From VRUB01 sp046758085 (lineage in GTDB: Bacteria > Pseudomonadota > Gammaproteobacteria > Acidiferrobacterales > SPGG2), in assembly GCA_046758085.1 (NCBI GenBank), contig JBHHZP010000164.1, forward strand, positions 1-7,590: a stretch of 7,590 bases of DNA, in the 5' to 3' direction. This document shows positions 1-6,907 of this stretch, one piece after another. Position 1 is the stretch's first letter. Each line of letters starts with the position of its first letter. The notes beneath the pieces were generated by a model. The model was given only the letters and a program-made list of their open reading frames with translations, did no database searches and was not told where the DNA came from. The position numbers were made by a program, and so were the translations under genes.

Positions 1-2
1 CG

Positions 3-257
3 AGCGCGCTTTGGAAATTCGAGACCGATGGCACGGTCGCTGGCTTCCTGTTTACCTCAGCCTACATCGCAGACCGGTTTCCGGTCGATAGTGTCGATAA
101 CGGGAAATGGTGGGTGCGCCAGGGCAGGCTGTGCATCCAGTGGGGCAGGTGGAACGCCGGTAAGGCCCATTGTTATGTCATCCGCGGGAAAGGCGATGAC
201 TACACGGCTTCGGATGCTGGCGGCATGTTCTCAGGCCTGTTTACCCTCGTGCGCTAG
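3..257 (+). CDS. C-terminal fragment of an unrecognised, possibly secreted protein (5' end outside window)
   Basis: An open frame runs from the left edge to a TAG stop and gives 84 residues with no internal stop. I prefer it to the overlapping frames because it reads like a folded domain: it is rich in Trp, Gly and aromatic residues. It contains the segments GKWWVRQGRLCIQWGRW and AHCYVI, where two cysteines flank a Trp-rich strand. This W-x-V-x-x-x-x-L-C-x-x-W...C pattern is seen in small secreted beta-rich proteins such as the DUF995 family. That assignment is from memory and tentative. The start, any signal peptide and the full length lie upstream, so function cannot be judged. The 295-base gap to aapJ suggests that it is a separate transcription unit. 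No clear terminator follows it. Confidence 0.6.
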   Translation, partial: SALWKFETDGTVAGFLFTSAYIADRFPVDSVDNGKWWVRQGRLCIQWGRWNAGKAHCYVIRGKGDDYTASDAGGMFSGLFTLVR

Positions 258-411
258 CCCGCCCGCGCCGATGCCGCAATGGTCTGGGTCACAGCTGTTC
301 GTGCCAAGCGCCCACCGTTCGGGGCCAGGAGTCGTGCGCAATCAGCGGGGGTAGTCTTCGCGGGGTCCATTCCAGGCGCGAGGCATGCGGTCGCCGCGAA
401 CGGAAAATAGC

Positions 412-441
412 TTGAGCGTGCCGCGGCGGGTGTGTTAGCTT
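412..441 (+). promoter_or_regulatory. Candidate sigma-70 promoter for the aap operon
   Basis: TTGAGC (412-417) resembles a -35 box. After 18 bases comes TAGCTT (436-441), preceded by TG and one base, which would be an extended -10. The -10 matches the consensus at only three of six positions. The placement is plausible, giving a leader of roughly 100 bases before aapJ, but the call is weak. No better pair was seen in the gap. Confidence 0.25.
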
Positions 442-540
442 GTTGCGCGGGAACAGGCGCCACTGATCTGACGCGGGTATCAGCCCTTTCAGGTCCAGCG
501 GACGTGTCCTGGAGGTAATCTAAGCAACTTAACCAAAAAT

Positions 541-545
541 GGAGG
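541..545 (+). promoter_or_regulatory. Ribosome binding site of aapJ
   Basis: GGAGG lies seven bases before the ATG at 553 in an A-rich context. It is close to ideal and fixes the aapJ start. It fits the strong translation expected of a periplasmic binding protein. Confidence 0.8.
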
Positions 546-552
546 GGTCATT

Positions 553-1575
553 ATGAATCTCGTCAAAACTCTCACCATGTCCGCCGTCTTGGCATCGTTC
601 ACGGTAGCCGGGCTCGCGCAAGCGGGTACGCTCGACGATGTCAAGCGCAAAGGTTTCGTTCAGTGCGGGGTCAGTCAGGGGTTGCCTGGCTTTTCGAACC
701 CTGATGAGAAGGGCAACTGGACCGGTATCGACGTCGACATATGCCGCGCCGTAGCCGCTGCTATTTTCGGCAAAGCCAACAAGGTCAAGTACACACCACT
801 CTCGGCGAAGGAGCGTTTCACGGCGCTGCAATCAGGCGAAGTCGACATGCTCTCGCGCAACACGACCTGGACATTGGTTCGTGACACCGCCTTGGGTCTC
901 AATTTTGCTGGGGTGAATTACTACGACGGCCAGGGCTTCATGGTGCCGAAGAAGCTTGGTATCAAGAGCGCGAAAGAGCTCGCGGGTGCCTCGGTGTGCG
1001 TTAACATTGGCACGACGACCGAGCTCAACATGGCGGACTTCTTCCGCGCCAATGGCATGGACTACAAGCCGGTGGTGTTCGAGAAGGCCGACGAGGTGGT
1101 CGCCGCCTACGATTCCGGGCGCTGCGACGTGTACACCACTGACCGCTCGGGCCTGGCCGCGCAGCGCCTTAAGCTGAAGAATCCGGATGCGCATATGGTG
1201 CTGCCCGAGATTATCTCCAAGGAGCCGCTGGGGCCGGTGGTGCGCCACGGCGACGATCAGTGGTTTGACATCGTGAAATGGTCCTTATACGCGATGCTCG
1301 AGGCCGAGGAATACGGAGTTAATTCCAAGAACGTCAAGAAGATGAAACGTAGATCCAAAGACCCCGTCGTCAAGCGGCTGCTCGGTGTTGAAGGTGACAT
1401 GGGCAAGAACCTTGGTCTGGATAGCGCCTGGGCCTATAACATCATCAAGCAGGTAGGTAACTATGGCGAAATCTACGATCGCCACGTGGGCCCCAATACG
1501 CCGCTGAAGCTTGAGCGCGGGGTGAATGCGCTGTGGAAGAACGGCGGCCTGCAATATCCGATGCCGGTGCGCTGA
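553..1575 (+). CDS. aapJ: General L-amino-acid ABC transporter, periplasmic binding protein AapJ
   Basis: This 340-residue protein matches the usual AapJ length of about 340. A Sec signal peptide occupies residues 1-24: a Lys near the N-terminus, a hydrophobic stretch, then a cleavage site after AQA. The mature protein starts GTLDDVKRKG, typical of the family. The rest is an SBP_bac_3 (PF00497) two-lobed fold. Diagnostic segments are SRNTTWT (residues 101-107, Arg102 expected to hold the ligand carboxylate), NIGTTTELN (151-159), and CDVYTTDRSGL (191-201, the Asp expected to hold the amino group). The C-terminus (VGNYGEIYDRHVG, then GLQYPMPVR) is also AapJ-like. In the cell it should bind a broad range of L-amino acids in the periplasm and deliver them to AapQM. 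A Lys/Arg-rich patch at about 259-275 is more basic than I would expect. The operon continues after a 116-base gap with a stem-loop. Confidence 0.95.
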   Translation: MNLVKTLTMSAVLASFTVAGLAQAGTLDDVKRKGFVQCGVSQGLPGFSNPDEKGNWTGIDVDICRAVAAAIFGKANKVKYTPLSAKERFTALQSGEVDMLSRNTTWTLVRDTALGLNFAGVNYYDGQGFMVPKKLGIKSAKELAGASVCVNIGTTTELNMADFFRANGMDYKPVVFEKADEVVAAYDSGRCDVYTTDRSGLAAQRLKLKNPDAHMVLPEIISKEPLGPVVRHGDDQWFDIVKWSLYAMLEAEEYGVNSKNVKKMKRRSKDPVVKRLLGVEGDMGKNLGLDSAWAYNIIKQVGNYGEIYDRHVGPNTPLKLERGVNALWKNGGLQYPMPVR

Positions 1576-1616
1576 TCGCAGGCCGTTGATTGGCAATAAC
1601 CGTCTGACATTAGGGA

Positions 1617-1643
1617 CTGCGCCCGGCATCACGCCGGGCACAG
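1617..1643 (+). terminator. Stem-loop between aapJ and aapQ, likely partial terminator or mRNA-stabilising hairpin
   Basis: GCCCGGC (1621-1627) pairs perfectly with GCCGGGC (1633-1639) around the loop ATCAC. After one mismatch the stem extends by CTG (1617-1619) with CAG (1641-1643), giving ten pairs. The sequence after it, CCTTATTTTG, is only moderately T-rich, so complete termination is unlikely. Because aapQ begins 49 bases later without a clear promoter, I infer read-through. The hairpin would then leave more aapJ mRNA than permease mRNA, as is common in ABC importer operons. Confidence 0.7.
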
Positions 1644-1691
1644 CCTTATTTTGATCGCTCGGCCCCGAGAATAAGCGCGGAGAGGCGATCC

Positions 1692-2906
1692 GTGGCCGCG
1701 GAAAAAAGAGAAGCTCTGGAAACAGCGGCGTCGCTGGCCAAACCACCGGCAAAGCCCCCGATCTGGAACGACCCCCGTTACCGCGCACTGTTCTTCCAGG
1801 TGCTGGTACTCGCCACCGTCATCGGCGGTGGCGTCTTCCTCGTCAACAATACGCTGGAGAACTTGGCACGCCAGGGAATAGCGTCCGGCTTCGACTTCCT
1901 CGGCCGCACCGCCGGCTTCAGCATTTCCATGCACCTGATCGAGTACGCGGAGGAGCACACCTACTTCCGCGCCTTCCTGGTCGGATTGCTGAACACCTTA
2001 CTGGTCGCCGGTATCGGTGTGGTGCTCGCCACGATTATCGGTTTCATCGTCGGCATCGCCCGGCTGTCCAAAAACTGGCTGATCGCCCAACTCGCTGCGG
2101 TCTATATCGAGACCTTGCGTAACATTCCGCTGCTGCTACAGCTCTTTTTCTGGTACTTCGGGGTGCTGCGAAATTTGCCGGGACCCCGCAACAGTGTGGC
2201 GCTGTTCGACAGCTTTTTTCTCAACAACCGTGGTCTGTCCTCGCCGTCGCCGATTTTCGAGCCGGGTTTCATGGCAATAGTAATCGCCGTCGCTATCGCC
2301 ATTATCGCGATAATTTTTCTGGCGCGTTGGGCGCGCAAGCGCCAAGAGGAAACCGGCAAGCAGTTCCATACATTCTATGTCTCGGTCGCGATTCTCATCG
2401 GCCTGCCGTTTATCGCCGCCGTTGTCACCGGCTTTCCGCTGAGCTGGGATTACCCCGTTCTTAAAGGATTCAACTTCCAGGGGGGTATGGTGCTGATCCC
2501 CGAGTTTGTCTCGCTGCTGCTGGCACTGTCGATCTACACCGCCGCCTTTATTGCCGAAATCGTGCGTGCCGGCATCCTCGCGGTCAGCCACGGTCAGACC
2601 GAGGCCGCCTACGCGCTCGGGCTCAAACCGGGGCTCACGCTGCGCCTGGTGGTCGTTCCGCAGGCACTTCGCGTCATCATCCCGCCGCTGACCAGTCAGT
2701 ACCTGAATCTTACAAAGAACTCCTCGCTGGCGGCGGCCATTGCTTACCCCGATCTCGTGCTGGTATTCGCTGGCACCGTGCTCATGCAGACCGGACAGGC
2801 AGTGGAGATTATTGGCATTACCATGGCGGTGTATCTCACCATCAGCTTGCTGATCTCGGCGTTCATGAACTGGTACAACAAGAAAATGGCGTTGGTGGAA
2901 CGATAA
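1692..2906 (+). CDS. aapQ: General L-amino-acid ABC transporter, permease AapQ
   Basis: This 404-residue inner-membrane protein is close to the usual AapQ length of about 400. It starts with GTG; GGAGAGG at 1679-1685, six bases upstream, supports that choice. The N-terminal 30 residues are cytoplasmic and Pro-rich (AKPPAKPPIWNDPRYRA). Hydrophobic segments lie near 32-52, 94-123, 130-157, 193-212, 229-247, 272-297, 347-364 and 372-393. The BPD_transp_1 (PF00528) part splits around a long central loop, as is normal in AapQ/BztB. The coupling (EAA) loop is EAAYALGLKPGLTLRLVVVPQALR (written here in two parts: EAAYALGLKPG, then LTLRLVVVPQALR; residues 304-327) and should contact the ATPase. It pairs with AapM to form the channel. 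aapM begins three bases after its stop, so the two are probably translationally coupled. Confidence 0.94.
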   Translation: MAAEKREALETAASLAKPPAKPPIWNDPRYRALFFQVLVLATVIGGGVFLVNNTLENLARQGIASGFDFLGRTAGFSISMHLIEYAEEHTYFRAFLVGLLNTLLVAGIGVVLATIIGFIVGIARLSKNWLIAQLAAVYIETLRNIPLLLQLFFWYFGVLRNLPGPRNSVALFDSFFLNNRGLSSPSPIFEPGFMAIVIAVAIAIIAIIFLARWARKRQEETGKQFHTFYVSVAILIGLPFIAAVVTGFPLSWDYPVLKGFNFQGGMVLIPEFVSLLLALSIYTAAFIAEIVRAGILAVSHGQTEAAYALGLKPGLTLRLVVVPQALRVIIPPLTSQYLNLTKNSSLAAAIAYPDLVLVFAGTVLMQTGQAVEIIGITMAVYLTISLLISAFMNWYNKKMALVER

Positions 2907-2909
2907 GAC

Positions 2910-4634
2910 ATGACCGAGCAGACGCGCCACTACGAGCCCGGCAAGCATCCTGACCTGCCGCCACCGGTTACCGCCGTCGGTGTAATTGGCTGGCTGCGAG
3001 AGAGCTTGTTCTCGTCGTGGACGAATACCGGGCTGACATTTTTTGCGATTTATCTGCTCTATCTCGCGATTCCGCCAGTCATACAATGGGCCCTTATCGA
3101 CGCAGACTGGTCAGGCGATACACGCGAGGCGTGCAGCCGCGAGGGCGCCTGCTGGGTATTCATCAAGGTCTGGTTCAAGCAGCTCATGTACGGGCGTTAT
3201 CCGGACGAAGAGCTGTGGCGGATAAATACCGCCTACGTGCTGCTGGTGGCAGCGATGATCCCATTGTTCATCCCGCGGTTTCGCTGGAAGCAATGGCTGG
3301 CGCTGTTCCTGATTATCGTCTACCCCGCCATTGCGCTCTATCTGTTCACGGGTTTTTCCCGGGAGACGGTCGAGGTATGGCCGTACCGGCTGATGGAGTT
3401 CTCGGCACTGGCGCTTGCAGTCTTCGCCGTGCTGCCGCTGGCGGGGATCCTACGGGAACGCAGCGCGATTATTTCGGCGGTGCTGCTCGTGCTGGTGCCA
3501 GTTTGGGGGTTCTCTGCCCCAGCCACCTGGACAGCGGGCCTGCTCTACGGCACCCCGGGTTGGGCTGCAGTTGTCGCCGTGGCCCTCGCCATCGTGCCGG
3601 CGGTTGCACTGGCTGTGGGCCTGATGGCATCGCAATGGCGCACCGTGGTCACCGAGAACTTTTGGCGACTGAGCATACTGGCAGCGGTTCTGGCCCTGCT
3701 CGGCTTTACGCTGCCGTTATTGGCCTGGGACCCTATTGCGGGTTCATCGCCGCCCTGGGCCATCGCCGTGACCGGGGCGGCGCTGGCGCTCGCCGCCCTC
3801 GCCCCCTGGGGATACGACGCCCAGGCGGGCTTGCCCGGCCGGCTGGCGCGGTTGCTGTTGCCTGTTTATGTCGTAATCGCGTACGTGACACTGACCGGAC
3901 CGCCGGACTTCCTCAATTTCGGCGCCCTCGATTGGACCGCGAACACCGAGCCGCTGTTCGCCGGCATCAGGGCAACCGCGCTGCCCGAGGTCGAGACCCC
4001 GCTGTGGGGCGGCTTGTTTTTGACCCTGGTGATCGCCCTCGTCGGCATCGTCGCCTCGTTTCCGCTGGGTATTGTGCTGGCGCTGGGCCGGCGTTCAAAA
4101 ATGCCGATCGTCAAGGCCATCTGCATAGCCTTCATCGAATTCTGGCGCGGCGTACCGTTGATCACCGTGCTGTTCATGTCCTCCGTCATGTTCCCGCTGT
4201 TCATGCCAGAGGGCATGACTTTCGATAAATTGCTGCGAGCGTTGATCGGCGTCATGATCTTCTCCGCCGCCTACATGGCCGAGGTCGTGCGCGGCGGGCT
4301 ACAGGCGATCCCCAGGGGCCAGTATGAGGCCGCACAGGCGCTGGGCCTGAGCTTCTGGAAGATGATGGCGCTGGTCATCATGCCGCAGGCGCTGAAGCTC
4401 GTGATACCCGGCATCGTCAATACCTTCATCGGGCTTTTCAAGGACACCACTTTGGTGCTTATCATCGGGCTGTTTGATTTTCTGGGAATGGCCCAGCTTG
4501 TGGGCACTAATCCGAAGTGGCTTGGTTTCGCCGTCGAAGGTTATGTCTTTGTCGCCTTCGTCTTCTGGATGTTTTGCTTTAGCATGTCGCGTTACAGCCA
4601 ATACCTCGAGAAGAAGCTTCACACCGGCCACTAA
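2910..4634 (+). CDS. aapM: General L-amino-acid ABC transporter, permease AapM, unusually long form
   Basis: This is the second channel subunit, at 574 residues against about 370-385 for well-known AapM/YhdY proteins. The N-terminus is standard: a first membrane segment near 37-57, then the conserved periplasmic stretch with EACSREGACWVFIK (73-86) and MYGRYPDEELWR (93-104). The C-terminal BPD_transp_1 domain (about 363-574) is also standard, with ETPLWGGLF, FIEFWRGVPLITV, the EAA loop EAAQALGLSFWKMM (473-486), and IPGIVNTFIGLFKDTTLV. Between them, roughly residues 150-345 are extra and contain about six hydrophobic segments (near 162-182, 186-203, 216-240, 252-272, 282-300 and 312-330). The frame is unbroken, so this is an insertion and not a fusion artefact visible here. 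The ATG follows aapQ by three bases, with only a weak GGTGG upstream, indicating coupling. Function as a permease is secure; the role of the insert is unknown. Confidence 0.93.
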   Translation: MTEQTRHYEPGKHPDLPPPVTAVGVIGWLRESLFSSWTNTGLTFFAIYLLYLAIPPVIQWALIDADWSGDTREACSREGACWVFIKVWFKQLMYGRYPDEELWRINTAYVLLVAAMIPLFIPRFRWKQWLALFLIIVYPAIALYLFTGFSRETVEVWPYRLMEFSALALAVFAVLPLAGILRERSAIISAVLLVLVPVWGFSAPATWTAGLLYGTPGWAAVVAVALAIVPAVALAVGLMASQWRTVVTENFWRLSILAAVLALLGFTLPLLAWDPIAGSSPPWAIAVTGAALALAALAPWGYDAQAGLPGRLARLLLPVYVVIAYVTLTGPPDFLNFGALDWTANTEPLFAGIRATALPEVETPLWGGLFLTLVIALVGIVASFPLGIVLALGRRSKMPIVKAICIAFIEFWRGVPLITVLFMSSVMFPLFMPEGMTFDKLLRALIGVMIFSAAYMAEVVRGGLQAIPRGQYEAAQALGLSFWKMMALVIMPQALKLVIPGIVNTFIGLFKDTTLVLIIGLFDFLGMAQLVGTNPKWLGFAVEGYVFVAFVFWMFCFSMSRYSQYLEKKLHTGH

Positions 4635-4665
4635 ACGGTTCGGGCGAACGTGCGCGAGGGTTACG

Positions 4666-4671
4666 AGGAGG
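4666..4671 (+). promoter_or_regulatory. Ribosome binding site that sets the aapP start
   Basis: AGGAGG lies five bases before the ATG at 4677. The longer in-frame GTG at 4650 has no such site and would place this motif inside the coding region, so the ATG is preferred. Confidence 0.85.
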
Positions 4672-4676
4672 AAATC

Positions 4677-5459
<783 letters not shown>

Positions 5460-5555
5460 TACCAAACGCCGGGCAGCCATCCGGAGACGGGCGTCTGCCT
5501 GCTTGTCTCGGCAAATGCCCCTGCGTTGCCTTTAACTCGAATACTGCGTGAACGC

Positions 5556-5582
5556 ACCGCAGAGACCGCAAAGATCGCAGAG
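5556..5582 (+). repeat. Three tandem 9-bp units (consensus ACCGCAGAG)
   Basis: The units are ACCGCAGAG, ACCGCAAAG and ATCGCAGAG, in direct succession and differing by one or two bases. Short CGCAGAG-type 9-mer runs of this kind are known from intergenic DNA of many proteobacteria and other bacteria. Their role is unclear. Because the unit is a multiple of three, every frame through it reads as a three-residue repeat, which can produce false open frames. Confidence 0.75.
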
Positions 5583-5937
5583 GAAAACGAGCATGTCGAC
5601 AAGCACTGGCGGAACACTAGCAGCAGCACTAACTGTACCACCCCATCCGCTTCAACAACAGATACAGAACTATTTGAAATCAAACCCCTCTGCAGTCGCC
5701 GCGCGCTCTGCGGTAAAATGTTCAACCTAAATTTCGCGTCCCGGCAAGTGTCGGTCGTCTGTTCCCGACGCGATGCTGCAAATGCTCGATTCGTGAAGCC
5801 ATGCGCGTGTCGTAGCCGGCCAAACCGCGCCGTGGCAAGCACGACCGTGAACTGGTGCACCGCTTCATGCGGCAAGACCGCCAATCTTCGCCTATGGCGG
5901 GTGATCAGGCCATGCGCGCGCTATCATTGCTATCGTG

Positions 5938-5963
5938 TTCCCGCGACCAGGAAGTGGCGGGAA
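5938..5963. promoter_or_regulatory. Inverted repeat upstream of the oxygenase gene, possible operator
   Basis: TTCCCGC (5938-5944) and GCGGGAA (5957-5963) are perfect reverse complements separated by 12 bases. TACAGT (5964-5969), a four-of-six match to a -10 box, begins immediately after the right arm, about 50 bases before the GTG start at 6019. The arrangement fits an operator overlapping a promoter, but no good -35 is visible and a chance dyad is possible. Confidence 0.35.
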
Positions 5964-6007
5964 TACAGTAATGGGCGGCGCTTAGACGAACGACAAGCAC
6001 TGACACC

Positions 6008-6012
6008 GAGGG
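6008..6012 (+). promoter_or_regulatory. Ribosome binding site supporting the GTG start at 6019
   Basis: GAGGG lies six bases before the GTG. No ATG near the conserved N-terminal segment offers a better start. Confidence 0.6.
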
Positions 6013-6018
6013 TCTGAA

Positions 6019-6684
6019 GTGAGCAACGAAGACGCAGAAATCACGAGAGTGTTCGCCACGCCACTGGCCAAGGTCACGCTAAAGGACACGGAGAGCTTGA
6101 ATCGGGAGCTGGCAGAGCTTTTTCTGCGCAAGGAAAAAGAAGGCGATAAACATCGCAGCCCGGTGCGTATCCCAACACAAATCGGCGACGTATTCGAGAG
6201 CACCTTTGACCTCTACAACTGGCCGGATCCACCGGTGCAAAACCTGGCGCGCCAGGTCCACGAGATCCTGCATGACCTGGTGGCAACGCTCAACGCTTAC
6301 ACCGAACAGCAGATGGCCAAGTTCCAGTTTCACTACCATGCCTGGTTTCACATTACGCGTTACGGGGGCTACCAGTCCATCCACTACCATCCCAAGGCGA
6401 GCTGGTCGGGAATCTACTGTGTGCGCGTCGGCGAGGAGGTGGAAGGCCGGCCCGAGAGCGGCGCGGTCAAATTCTACGATCCTCGCGGCGCGGTGTTCAT
6501 GCACGCCGATCCGGGCAACGAGCATCTCATGCCCGATTTCAGCACTACACCGGTGTACCTGACCCACCAGGAAGGCCAGTTGGTGATATTTCCGTCCCAT
6601 CTGATGCACGAGGTCTTACCGTACCTGGGTAAGCGTGAACGCATCGTGGCGCCTTTCAATGCCTGGATCACGCGGCTGGGTTGA
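6019..6684 (+). CDS. 2OG-Fe(II) oxygenase, TIGR02466 / PF13759 type
   Basis: This 221-residue soluble protein fits the TIGR02466 family (about 200 residues) from end to end. The N-terminus ITRVFATPLAKV is the usual first strand (phage, marine and proteobacterial members start with a similar F-x-T-P-L). The double-stranded beta-helix core carries AWFHITRYGGYQSIHYHP (108-125), SGIYCV (130-135), GAVKFYDPR (148-156), and GQLVIFPSHLMHEVLPYLGKRERI (186-209; shown in parts as GQLVIFPSHLMH and EVLPYLGKRERI). Expected iron ligands are His122 and His124 in H-Y-H plus His197; Arg208 should bind the 2-oxoglutarate carboxylate. The first pair is H-x-H, not the classical H-x-D/E. The substrate is unknown. 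It has no signal peptide or membrane segment, so it should act in the cytoplasm. It lies 559 bases after aapP and probably has its own promoter. Confidence 0.85.
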   Translation: MSNEDAEITRVFATPLAKVTLKDTESLNRELAELFLRKEKEGDKHRSPVRIPTQIGDVFESTFDLYNWPDPPVQNLARQVHEILHDLVATLNAYTEQQMAKFQFHYHAWFHITRYGGYQSIHYHPKASWSGIYCVRVGEEVEGRPESGAVKFYDPRGAVFMHADPGNEHLMPDFSTTPVYLTHQEGQLVIFPSHLMHEVLPYLGKRERIVAPFNAWITRLG

Positions 6685-6691
6685 GGCTATC

Positions 6692-6722
6692 CGGCATCTT
6701 GCCTGCGCCCCGCCAGGTGCCG
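6692..6722 (+). terminator. Weak candidate terminator after the TIGR02466-type gene
   Basis: CGGCATCT (6692-6699) pairs with AGGTGCCG (6715-6722), giving eight pairs with one G-U in RNA, around a 15-base loop. TTGTTAAT follows. The stem starts eight bases after the stop codon, as terminators often do, but the loop is long and the T-tract poor. Confidence 0.35.
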
Positions 6723-6760
6723 TTGTTAATGCGGACGAGCCACGACACTAGCCTAATCCC

Positions 6761-6784
6761 CTGCAGAAAGCGTAAACTCTGCAG
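6761..6784. repeat. Inverted repeat CTGCAGA / TCTGCAG
   Basis: The two 7-base arms (6761-6767 and 6778-6784) are perfect reverse complements with a 10-base AT-leaning spacer. Each arm contains the palindrome CTGCAG. The repeat sits in the gap between the two oxygenase genes and could be a regulator site or a small hairpin. No paired promoter boxes were recognised beside it. Confidence 0.35.
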
Positions 6785-6907
6785 CGCCCAAGAAACGGTA
6801 ATGGTGGGGTGTTTTTGTCAGAAGAGCATGGCGTCTACACCGGTTTCCCTTCCACCCACGCACCGGTTGCCGAGTCCTATCTACAGCATTGAACGACGGA
6901 AGCGCAG

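Larger units (their letters stand above)
258..552 (+). other. Intergenic leader upstream of aapJ
   Basis: This stretch separates the upstream gene fragment from aapJ, and no reading frame in it looks coding on either strand. It holds a weak promoter candidate (412-441), a short GTCC-AGC-GGAC hairpin near 494-504, a GGAGG motif at 511-515 with no usable start codon at the right distance, and the real aapJ ribosome binding site at 541-545. The last 30 bases are A-rich, as is common just before a highly translated gene. I see no riboswitch-like structure. Confidence 0.6.
5460..6018 (+). other. 559-base region without a convincing gene
   Basis: Several open frames cross this stretch, but none has a ribosome binding site, a recognisable domain or coherent composition; their products are rich in Arg, Cys, Ser and Thr in the manner of random frames. 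It holds weak GC-rich dyads just after aapP, a three-copy 9-bp tandem repeat (5556-5582), a short TTTGA-AA-TCAAA palindrome (5673-5684), a GTCGG/CCGAC hairpin (5750-5769), a TAAAAT motif without a matching -35 (5714-5719), and a perfect inverted repeat (5938-5963) close to the next gene. It may contain the remains of a decayed gene plus the promoter of the oxygenase gene, but I cannot show either. Confidence 0.55.

Noticed and set aside
28..354. 108-residue + strand frame at the left edge
   Set aside because: It overlaps the better frame at 3-257, has no ribosome binding site, and its product is Pro/Ser/Ala-rich without motifs.
254..463. 69-residue - strand frame in the aapJ leader
   Set aside because: GTG start without a ribosome binding site, low-complexity Ala-rich product, lies in the likely promoter region.
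539..556. Five-codon frame (MEGSL) whose stop overlaps the aapJ start as ATGA
   Set aside because: The nearest unused GGAGG (511-515) is 23 bases upstream, too far to initiate it; GGAGG at 541 lies inside it. Likely chance.
2136..3086. 316-residue - strand frame opposite aapQ
   Set aside because: Antisense shadow of aapQ; His/Gln/Arg-rich product with no domain.
3017..4228. 403-residue + strand frame inside aapM
   Set aside because: Out-of-frame shadow in GC-rich DNA; Arg/Gly/Ala-rich, whereas the aapM frame has membrane segments and conserved motifs.
4650..4676. Upstream GTG start for aapP
   Set aside because: It would add nine residues and bury the AGGAGG ribosome binding site; the ATG at 4677 is correctly spaced from it.
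5526..6017. 163-residue + strand frame in the gap after aapP
   Set aside because: No ribosome binding site, begins over the 9-bp repeat, product rich in Cys, Arg and Ser with no recognisable domain.
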